NCBI GenBank assembly: GCA_046565505.1
Contig: JBKHYJ010000044.1
Coordinates: forward strand, 1 to 64,000
Origin: JBKHYJ01 sp046565505
GTDB lineage: Bacteria > Acidobacteriota > Blastocatellia > UBA7656
Length of the DNA: 64,000 nucleotides
Direction of reading: 5' to 3'
The position numbers and the translations under genes are program-made. Under the pieces are notes generated by a model, which had not been told where the DNA came from, searched no databases, and was given only the letters and a program-made list of their open reading frames with translations. Shown one piece after another: positions 27,848 through 35,191 of the stretch (the first letter of the stretch is position 1; each line of letters begins with the position of its first letter).

Positions 27848-28964
27848 CTGTCGAGCCTCCCTTGCTGAAGTGACCTTTGGCCGCGAGGCACGCGGCTAGC
27901 GTATTCGCATGAACTGATAGGTTGTGCCCTTGATACCAGTCGTAGGCGTTGTCGGCCGTGGCCTGCCCCGCCGGCAGGCTCAACTTCCCGGATTCAACGT
28001 CCGATAGCCAGTAGTGAGTGCCCGGCTCCAGCCCATCCGCCCGCGCGGCTTTCCCGTAAGCGGCGACCACGGGGACAGCCCGGTGGGCGCAGTAGGCGGC
28101 GAAGATGGTTGATTTTCCAAGAATCTCCGCGGGGTAATCGAGCACCCCCGCGACGGCGTCGGAAAGGAGTCCGCTGACCTCCCCGCCCGAAAGCTCCCCG
28201 CGGACGACGACGCGCGTGCGCAGCGTACGAGACACGTCAAGATTTATGGGCCGCCCTATGTCCGACACCTCTTCGATGCCCAGGCGACTGCAAATTCGAT
28301 CCAGGGCTTCCGCGGATCTCTTATACACTTGAATCCTCCTGCCGGGGGTCCCGAAAATCACCAGCCTGCGGCTGCGGTCGGCCAGGGGGCGGACAGAGTC
28401 GGGCTCGCCTATGCTTGAGAAGACGGGCAGGCTGCGAATCGAACCGTGCTTGCCGAGGCTCCACCTGCTGACGGCCTCCGCGTAGTGACGGCGGCTCGTG
28501 AGGTACTGGTCGCTCAGGCGGGCCAGCCGCGCGGCTAAATTTCTTTGCAGCGGCGATAACCAGAACGCGCTGGTCCAGGGCGGCCCTGAGGCGTAAAGCT
28601 CATGAAACATGGTTATCAGGAATCGGTCCTTGGATTCGTCGCGCCACTGCTCCAGGCCGTCGATCAGCCACGAGGGGCAGCCTCGCGTCGCGTACCCATA
28701 ACCGCCGTAATGCAGAAACACCATGCCGGACTCTTCGGACGCGCCTCTTAATAATCGCAGCAGCCCCGCGCGCGAGCGCTCCGCCAGCCTGTCCACCTCG
28801 AACCCCTCCACGCGGGCCGGGCCATTCCAGTCGGGGTCGCCGACGATGAAGCGCGTTTCGATCCCGACATCCCCCCGAATCCGGCGAGCCAGGCTCAAGG
28901 CGTAATCGCCTATGCCATCAATTCTGGGCGGAAGCCCTGTGACGACCGACAGCATAGAGGTCAT
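27834..28964 (-). CDS. Divergent GT-B-like protein, probable glycosyltransferase
   Basis: 376 residues from ATG 28964; the frame is open to 29039, but the ATG forms an ATGA overlap with the upstream stop (28961-28964). The N-terminus MLSVVTGLPPRIDGIGDYAL has the acceptor-domain glycine loop of GT-B enzymes. The expected E-x7-E donor motif is missing; the matching region reads LDYPAEILGKSTIFAAYCAH. It may be an inactive or atypical transferase, or act on another donor. Its place among active GT4 genes argues for a role in the same glycan. Confidence 0.7.
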   Translation of the reverse strand: MTSMLSVVTGLPPRIDGIGDYALSLARRIRGDVGIETRFIVGDPDWNGPARVEGFEVDRLAERSRAGLLRLLRGASEESGMVFLHYGGYGYATRGCPSWLIDGLEQWRDESKDRFLITMFHELYASGPPWTSAFWLSPLQRNLAARLARLSDQYLTSRRHYAEAVSRWSLGKHGSIRSLPVFSSIGEPDSVRPLADRSRRLVIFGTPGRRIQVYKRSAEALDRICSRLGIEEVSDIGRPINLDVSRTLRTRVVVRGELSGGEVSGLLSDAVAGVLDYPAEILGKSTIFAAYCAHRAVPVVAAYGKAARADGLEPGTHYWLSDVESGKLSLPAGQATADNAYDWYQGHNLSVHANTLAACLAAKGHFSKGGSTDARV

Positions 28965-30070
28965 CCGGCGGCGGCCCCCTCCGCGCGCGGGAGCGCCGCT
29001 TCCACGAAATCGGCCATCTCCGACGACACCGCCTCCCACGTGCGACCCCGCACGCCCCGCTTGGCAGCCCTGCCGAGGTCCTTCCTTAGACTGTCACTGT
29101 TCACGCATTGCTCTATCAGCGAAGCCAACCGCCGGGCGTCGCCGGGCTCATGCAGCAGCCCGTTATGGCCGTGACGTATCAAGTCGCGCTGGCCGCAGCA
29201 GTCCGTAGTTATACAACAGCGCGCGGCCTCCATAGCCTGGAGCAGCGCCAAGGGCTGGCCCTCGAAAAAACTCGGCAGCACGAAGAAGCTCGAGCGGGCG
29301 AAAATACCGTCTTCGGCGTCGGGCGTGAATTCGGGAATGACTTCGACTGACGGGCGCAACGACTCCGGCCAGTGACTCAGCACCGCGTCGCGGCCGAGGC
29401 CCGTGCCCGCAAGCAGCCAGCCCACCCGCGCGCCCCTGCCGTCCAGAATCCGCGCCGCCTCGACCAAGGTATTAATTCCCTTTCTTTCCAGCCACGAGCC
29501 TAAGAAAAGGCCCGTCGGCGTGCGGCCGGGCTGGGCCTCCTCGTCCAGCTTCGACGGGTACGCGCCATTCTTGAAAACGCAAACCTCGCCGCCGCCCCTG
29601 CCATAGTAGTCCCTTGCGAACGCGGCGTCCTCGCCGTTTATGAGTAGCAGCTTCGCCGCATTGCGCAGGCCGAGGTCGCACTGGCGCAGCCTCCAGAGCG
29701 GGAAAAGAATTTTTGTGCGCCAGCGAATCTTCTCATTCGTGCCGTCCCTGCCCTGCAATGCCAATTGCCATCCCCTGCGCTCGATGCCATGACTGAACAC
29801 GACCGCCGGGGACATGTCCCCGGTGAAGACGCCCGACGACGGCTCGTGCGCCAGTATCAGGGAAGCCGGCCGGCCGAGGCTTCTATACGCCCTGTAGGCC
29901 GCGCGTGGGAACAAGGCGGGGTGTCGCAGGGGGCCGACCTGTTCGGGGCCTATGTGGATGAAATCGTACCCACGCCTCTCGAATTCGTTCTTCCAATGCC
30001 ATGCGACTCTCCCCATGCCTGACTGCTCATTTATTCTTATCTGGGCTACGTGGCAGATGGTCGGCTTCAT
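28961..30070 (-). CDS. Glycosyltransferase family 4
   Basis: 369 residues from ATG 30070, where MKPTICHVAQIRINEQSGMG starts the GT-B fold. An upstream in-frame TTG (30103) would overlap the methyltransferase and is less likely. Donor domain: GLFLGSWLERKGINTLVEAA and FFEGQPLALLQAMEAARCC, where the second glutamate of E-x7-E is glutamine. That substitution leaves activity uncertain. It overlaps the next gene by ATGA and follows the methyltransferase gene by 13 bases. Confidence 0.86.
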   Translation of the reverse strand: MKPTICHVAQIRINEQSGMGRVAWHWKNEFERRGYDFIHIGPEQVGPLRHPALFPRAAYRAYRSLGRPASLILAHEPSSGVFTGDMSPAVVFSHGIERRGWQLALQGRDGTNEKIRWRTKILFPLWRLRQCDLGLRNAAKLLLINGEDAAFARDYYGRGGGEVCVFKNGAYPSKLDEEAQPGRTPTGLFLGSWLERKGINTLVEAARILDGRGARVGWLLAGTGLGRDAVLSHWPESLRPSVEVIPEFTPDAEDGIFARSSFFVLPSFFEGQPLALLQAMEAARCCITTDCCGQRDLIRHGHNGLLHEPGDARRLASLIEQCVNSDSLRKDLGRAAKRGVRGRTWEAVSSEMADFVEAALPRAEGAAAG

Positions 30071-30083
30071 GAATTCATCCGGC

Positions 30084-30830
30084 TCACTTCTTGACGGCGG
30101 CAAACGCCATGTGCCGCGCGAAGGGGCGAAGCAGCGCCCCGGCTATGGGGTTGTCGAACCTTTCGACTACGAAAGTGCCCGGGTCGAACCGCGGCAGCAT
30201 CAGGAATACATGGTGCGAGCCTATCATCCTCTGCACGCGAAAACCGGCCGCCCTGAACATCTGCCTGACGCGCCAGAAAAGAAAGAAGTGCTCGATGGGC
30301 TGCACGCCCGCACCGCTGTTGAACGGCTCTTTCCGCAGCCAACAAACCAGCCACCCGAGCAGCATCGCGTTCGAGTAATTTTCCGTGGTAAGCACCAGCC
30401 TCCCCGACGCCTTCAAGACCCTGTAGAACTCCGCCAGCGCGCGCCGCGGGTCGGGCACATGCTCCAGGCACTCGCAGGAGAACACTACGTCGAACGAGCG
30501 GTCCTCGAAGGGGAGCGACTGTGCGTCGGCCACCTGGAAATTGACGGGCGCCTGCTGCGCTACGGACTTGGCGCGGGCCAACTCGATGGCCTGCGGGGAA
30601 AAATCTACGGCGGTGACCTTAGCCCCGCGGCCAGCGAGGTAGATGGCAAAGTCGCCGGCCCCGCACCCGACTTCCAAGACCGCGAGGCTGTTTTGAGATT
30701 GGGACAGACTCAGGGCATTTCTATGCCAATCCTGAAGGATGATGGCCGCCGGGTTTTCGCCGCCGTGAATCTCCTTGTGCCAGCGGTCGTACACGTCTGC
30801 GGAATTCTTATTCCTCGAATTATCATGCAT
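30084..30830 (-). CDS. Class I SAM-dependent methyltransferase
   Basis: 248 residues. Rossmann-like methyltransferase with motif I VLEVGCGAGDFAIYLAGRG, acidic strand VTAVDFSPQAIELARA, and motif IV region DVVFSCECLEHVPDPRRAL (Methyltransf_11/25 type). The C-terminal third is hydrophobic and ends AFAAVKK. A sugar O- or N-methyl group on the polysaccharide is the likely product, by context. It follows the other methyltransferase gene by 13 bases. Confidence 0.88.
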   Translation of the reverse strand: MHDNSRNKNSADVYDRWHKEIHGGENPAAIILQDWHRNALSLSQSQNSLAVLEVGCGAGDFAIYLAGRGAKVTAVDFSPQAIELARAKSVAQQAPVNFQVADAQSLPFEDRSFDVVFSCECLEHVPDPRRALAEFYRVLKASGRLVLTTENYSNAMLLGWLVCWLRKEPFNSGAGVQPIEHFFLFWRVRQMFRAAGFRVQRMIGSHHVFLMLPRFDPGTFVVERFDNPIAGALLRPFARHMAFAAVKK

Positions 30831-30843
30831 AAGAATGTCGATT

Positions 30844-31551
30844 CTATCTCGGCGACCTGACCTGTCGGACGATGACGAGCGAGTCTACTTCTTCCACGAT
30901 CTGCCAGCCGGCGCTCGGCCCGGACCTAAATAATTCATTCACGACTCTGACCGACCCCCAGTCGCCGGCGGTCCAGCCGTTCGGAAAGACTCTCGCGTCG
31001 TGGAAGGCGACCACGCCGCCCTCCGCGACAAAGCGGCCCCACTCCGTCCAATCTCGCATGCAGGCTTCATACGAGTGGTCCCCGTCAATAAAGAGGAAAT
31101 CTATAGGGCCTTCCCAATTTCTTGAGGCGTTGTAACTATAATCTTGTATCCAGCGGACGGAGGCGTTACCGCACCGGCCGACATGGCGGTGGGCGCAAAT
31201 CTTCTTCAGGCTCAGGCCGGGGACCCGCCCCGTCGGGTAGGGATCGATCAGGTAAAGGACGCCTGCCGGGTCGGCGGCCTTCCTCAGAGCCAGGGCCGAC
31301 GCGCCTTCGGCCACGCCGATTTCTACCAGGGTCTTGCGGCCGGCGGCGTACCTGGCAAGCATCGACTCTTCCGCTTCGGAATGATCCGCTATGATGCCGC
31401 GCAGGCCGGCCAGATGAAATACAGGGTGTTTAGTGAACCTCAGCGCATGAGGGTCTTTAATGAGAGGGACAAATAAATGCTTCATGCCCCGGCGGCCTCT
31501 GCGGCTGTTTTCGGGCGCTAAGATAGTCGCCCGGTCAAAGTCAGTAATCAT
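30844..31551 (-). CDS. Class I SAM-dependent methyltransferase, Methyltransf_24/CmcI-like
   Basis: 235 residues. KTLVEIGVAEGASALALRKA is the SAM-binding motif I, VLYLIDPYPTGRVPG the second strand, and IDFLFIDGDHSYEACMRDW carries the acidic residues used for metal-dependent O-methylation in this group. GVVAFHDARVFPNG follows. The ATG overlaps the stop of the preceding GT gene as ATGA (31548-31551). Probably methylates a sugar hydroxyl of the repeat unit; the acceptor is not known. Confidence 0.87.
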   Translation of the reverse strand: MITDFDRATILAPENSRRGRRGMKHLFVPLIKDPHALRFTKHPVFHLAGLRGIIADHSEAEESMLARYAAGRKTLVEIGVAEGASALALRKAADPAGVLYLIDPYPTGRVPGLSLKKICAHRHVGRCGNASVRWIQDYSYNASRNWEGPIDFLFIDGDHSYEACMRDWTEWGRFVAEGGVVAFHDARVFPNGWTAGDWGSVRVVNELFRSGPSAGWQIVEEVDSLVIVRQVRSPR

Positions 31552-32630
31552 CTCGAATTCATCATCGCCCGTATGGAGTTAACGTAGCCGCTAGCTATGC
31601 TCTCCCAAGCAAAGACCTTGTAATAGCTCTTAAACTCGACGTGCCCGTTTCGGAGGTCAGAAATCGTATGGGGCGGCGGGAATGGCCTTAGCCGGTCCAC
31701 AAAGAAAGGCTGCAAATCCGGCGTCCCACCGGCGGGCGTAGAAAAGACCGGCATCCCCGATTCCAGCATTTCATTTAATACCAGCCCCCAGCCTTCCACC
31801 CTGCTCGTGAATAGCCCTACGTCGTTTTCCGCGAGCAGCGAGTAAAGCTGATCCCGGTCAAATGAAGGCACCGTTATTACCCCCTCGGGGCGCGGAAGGG
31901 CGGCGCGGCAATCCTTTTCGGCTTCGATGCCGCAGCCGGCTATCGTGAAGGTGTCTTGAGGGCGCACGCTCGACCACGACTTGATGAAATCGAGCAAAAC
32001 GTCATGGCCTTTGTGCGACACCCAGCGGCCGATCCATAGGAAGCGAAGGCTGTCGGCGCGGCGCCCCGCCCTTTGCTCTCGTATCGCGCTCAGGGCCGCC
32101 TGGTCCGCCCCCGAGAGCGCGTTCATATACGAGCAGAGCTTCTTACGCCAGAACGGGAACCACCTCTTCATCCAATCAAGCTCTAAAGTCCCAAGGCAGA
32201 TTATGAGGTTCGCCCGCGCCCAGCCAATAAGCACCAGGCACATGTGAAAAAGCGTATAAATGCGGCCGGCCGGGACCCGGACGATGTTCTTTACGCTGAG
32301 CCTGAAAGGCGATTTGAAATCGCTCAATAAATATAAGATGTCCGGCTGCGTGCTGCGTGCCACGACGAAGGCGGACCTGCGCATCCGTCTGGTGATCAGG
32401 GCGGCGGGGCTGTCTATCGCGTCGAAGGGCGCCTGCGATTCGATGAAGGCGTCAACCTTCGAGCGCATCTGGTGAAGGCTCTGCCACCACCTAGTGTGTG
32501 AAAGAGGTTGTGGGGACCAGAGGACTGCGTCATGCCCCTGGGACTTCAGAGCCTCCGTGAGGTGGAGCGCCATCTGGCCCGCGCCGAATTCAGCCGACAG
32601 CGGCGAATGTGTAATTATGAGTATGCGCAT
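31548..32630 (-). CDS. Glycosyltransferase family 4
   Basis: 360 residues. GT-B fold: MRILIITHSPLSAEFGAGQM, donor domain LRFLWIGRWVSHKGHDVLLD and RVEGWGLVLNEMLESGMP with E-x7-E. A hydrophobic stretch near residues 125-150 (YTLFHMCLVLIGWARANLII) may bind the membrane. It starts 16 bases inside the end of the preceding gene, so translation is likely coupled. Sugar unknown. Confidence 0.88.
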   Translation of the reverse strand: MRILIITHSPLSAEFGAGQMALHLTEALKSQGHDAVLWSPQPLSHTRWWQSLHQMRSKVDAFIESQAPFDAIDSPAALITRRMRRSAFVVARSTQPDILYLLSDFKSPFRLSVKNIVRVPAGRIYTLFHMCLVLIGWARANLIICLGTLELDWMKRWFPFWRKKLCSYMNALSGADQAALSAIREQRAGRRADSLRFLWIGRWVSHKGHDVLLDFIKSWSSVRPQDTFTIAGCGIEAEKDCRAALPRPEGVITVPSFDRDQLYSLLAENDVGLFTSRVEGWGLVLNEMLESGMPVFSTPAGGTPDLQPFFVDRLRPFPPPHTISDLRNGHVEFKSYYKVFAWESIASGYVNSIRAMMNSR

Positions 32631-33754
32631 CGGTCGCGGTGGTCGGCCCCAGGCCCGTTCAATCGCCCCGGGTCCCCATAGATTCTAAGGTGCTCTCGGA
32701 CTATGCTCGTCCACCCGAAGGGCATGGCCCATGCCCGGCAGCGGCCCGAGTACCCGGAGTGCTCGGAGGCCGACAGGTTGATAAAGTGATTGAGGGCGGC
32801 AGCGATGGCCTCGCCGGAATTCTGTTCGACCACGCGGCCCGTCCGCCCGTCGTCCACGAACTCATGCATGGCGCCCGCGTCTGTGCACACTACGGGAGTG
32901 CCGCAGGCTTGAGACTCTAACAGCGTGAAACCCATCAGCTCAGGTATGGGGGTGTAGTTGCCGTTGTAGCTCGTGTGCACGGACGGCAGCACGGTGACCA
33001 GCGCGGTGCGGTATTCGTCTATCAGCCGCCCGTCGCCGGCGTCGTGAACGAAGTCTACGGGCAGGCCCGCCGCCAGCTTTTTAATGTGACTGTAATAGGC
33101 TTCGTCGTAGGCTCGGCCCACCACCCTCAGCATGCAATCCGGCCGGCTAAGCATTCGGAAGCCTTCGATTAAATAGTCGATGCCCTTGTGCGGCAGGATG
33201 CGGCCCACGTATAGGACCTTGTTTTCTCGCCGCCGGGGGCCGTCGGGCTGAAACCGATCCGTGTCTATGCCGCCCCTAATCAAGACGGCTTTCCGCTTAA
33301 GCTCCGCGGGGAGGAAGCCGAGCCCGAAGCGAGAGTAAGCGACCGCGCCTTCGTAAGCCTGAAACACGGGGAGCCTGCGGTTCAGCGCCAGGCTCCCGCC
33401 CCCGCCATAATCCGTGACGAACGCAGGCTTTCCGCCGAGCGACGCGGCCAGGCAGGCCATGTCGGAAACGAGAGTCTGTATGTGATGCACGTGTACGACG
33501 TCCGCTGCCATAATCGAGGCGAGGTAGCGAAAGCTCAGCGGGTTGACTCTGTTCCCATGAATGAATTTTTTTACGGGGTAGACTTCGACCTTCAGCTCCC
33601 CGTCCTTATAAGACTGCCGGCGCGAGGAAAAACTCACGAGCGTCGTGTCCGCAGACCGCGACATCCGCGAAGCCAGCTCTGTCGGGTAGCGCTCGCCCCC
33701 GCCGATCACCGACGATTCGTCGAAGTATGTTGGCGTAATGTGTACGACTTTCAC
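32615..33754 (-). CDS. Glycosyltransferase family 4
   Basis: 379 residues. MKVVHITPTYFDESSVIGGG followed by ERYPTELASRM is the classical acceptor-domain opening. VLYVGRILPHKGIDYLIEGF begins the donor domain, and PELMGFTLLESQACGTPVVC includes the paired glutamates of E-x7-E. Clear retaining GT4. It is the first glycosyltransferase gene read after the flippase gene. Confidence 0.91.
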   Translation of the reverse strand: MKVVHITPTYFDESSVIGGGERYPTELASRMSRSADTTLVSFSSRRQSYKDGELKVEVYPVKKFIHGNRVNPLSFRYLASIMAADVVHVHHIQTLVSDMACLAASLGGKPAFVTDYGGGGSLALNRRLPVFQAYEGAVAYSRFGLGFLPAELKRKAVLIRGGIDTDRFQPDGPRRRENKVLYVGRILPHKGIDYLIEGFRMLSRPDCMLRVVGRAYDEAYYSHIKKLAAGLPVDFVHDAGDGRLIDEYRTALVTVLPSVHTSYNGNYTPIPELMGFTLLESQACGTPVVCTDAGAMHEFVDDGRTGRVVEQNSGEAIAAALNHFINLSASEHSGYSGRCRAWAMPFGWTSIVREHLRIYGDPGRLNGPGADHRDRCAYS

Positions 33755-33803
33755 AGGTCAAGGAATATGCTTGGTCAAGAAATTCCGGGCGAACGGGGCG
33801 ACT

Positions 33804-35111
33804 CTAATCGCAGGCGTGCGGCCTGCCCTCCGCCAGAAGGCCCCTGAACGTCAGCATGCAATTCAGCAAAAAGGTCGGGACTAGAGAGAAAATACCGAAC
33901 CAGAGAACACCTGACAGCGTGGATATGTTCAAGAACAGGGGCAGGAAAATCTGCGTGAGTATTACGCCCGGTATGTTGAGCCACGACCACTTGATCCATG
34001 CCCTCGACGAGTTCAGCGACCACATCGCCGCGACGACGGAGTTGAAAGCCGTCATGACCATCATCAGAAACAACTCGCCCCGCAGGTGGCCGTATTTGCC
34101 CCCCAGCACCCAGAGCAGCCGGTCCGGGAACAGGCCGGCGAACGCGATCAGGCCCAGCCCGAATGAACAGAAAGCGCCGACGATCTGAAAGTATCGCCCA
34201 CGCAGTTGATCTTGCCGCCGGCAGCGCGCGAAACTCGGCAAGACGATGCTCGTCATCACCGCGCCGATGATCGAGAACATGATCCCTAACCGCCCGAGGG
34301 CGCCTATCTCGGCGATGTTTTCGGTGCTGCCGAGAATGCTGATGAGCCACACGCTCAGTTGCCCCTGCATGCAGTAGAAGACGGCGTTCGGCGACTGGCT
34401 TTTCACTATGCCCAGTATGGTCTTACGGTCTTCCTCGCTGGCCGGGGCTTTAACGTCGATGCTGCCCGCCACCCATCGCCTCAGAAAATAGTACTGCGTG
34501 ACGAGCCCAGCCACCGTCGCCGAAACGCCCACGGCGGCATTCACAAAAACGGAATAGGCCGCGACGAGCAGAGCCAGCCGGGAAGCGGCCGCAAGGAAGT
34601 CCAGCTTTTGTACGCGGCTTATCTGCGAGTGCAGGCGCGGGACCACCATCAACACGCTCGTCAACAATTGATAATTCAGCCCCAGCAGCACGGCCGCCGT
34701 GACGGCACCCGCATACAGGTAAGTTGCCCCGTTGGCGACCAGCATCCAGACCAGGACCGGGGTGACGACGGCTATGGCGACCGCCGCCAGGTAGCGCCTC
34801 AGACGCATCGCGGTGTTGATTAGCTGGCCGAAGCGGAAAGGGCTCTGCCACACCCTCCCTCCGATGGAAGAGAGCCCTATGCCGATGCCGGAGTCGGCCA
34901 GAATATTCATCGTCGCCTGCATAGAGTTTGCGATTGTGAAGTAGGCGTACTCCGTCTGGCTCAGGACGCGGACCAGCAACAGTCCGCCCGCGACCGTCAT
35001 GACCTGAACGGCCACTTGAACGGAGACGAATTTCGTGAGCGTCTTCGCCCATGATACGACCCTGGCTGAAGGCCCTAGCACGGATGTCAGAGATACTATT
35101 AAGCTTCCCAC
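33804..35111 (-). CDS. wzx: Wzx-type polysaccharide flippase
   Basis: 435 residues with about twelve hydrophobic helices, the size and pattern of MATE/MOP-superfamily Wzx proteins. Moves undecaprenyl-linked repeat units to the periplasmic face. Segments such as VAVQVMTVAGGLLLVRVLSQ near the N-terminus and a conserved-looking FYCMQGQLSVWLISILGS in the middle fit the family, but no single residue motif is decisive. It lies directly downstream of the autokinase gene. Confidence 0.82.
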   Translation of the reverse strand: MGSLIVSLTSVLGPSARVVSWAKTLTKFVSVQVAVQVMTVAGGLLLVRVLSQTEYAYFTIANSMQATMNILADSGIGIGLSSIGGRVWQSPFRFGQLINTAMRLRRYLAAVAIAVVTPVLVWMLVANGATYLYAGAVTAAVLLGLNYQLLTSVLMVVPRLHSQISRVQKLDFLAAASRLALLVAAYSVFVNAAVGVSATVAGLVTQYYFLRRWVAGSIDVKAPASEEDRKTILGIVKSQSPNAVFYCMQGQLSVWLISILGSTENIAEIGALGRLGIMFSIIGAVMTSIVLPSFARCRRQDQLRGRYFQIVGAFCSFGLGLIAFAGLFPDRLLWVLGGKYGHLRGELFLMMVMTAFNSVVAAMWSLNSSRAWIKWSWLNIPGVILTQIFLPLFLNISTLSGVLWFGIFSLVPTFLLNCMLTFRGLLAEGRPHACD

Positions 35112-35191
35112 GGCAGAGATCCGTAGACGGTCATCATCAGAATTATTTGTGGGGGGTCCGGCGGCTCGCGCGGGGCGACGGCCATCTCGCC

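Noticed and set aside
29952..30860. 302-residue plus-strand frame
   Set aside because: Antisense to a glycosyltransferase and a methyltransferase whose motifs are clear.
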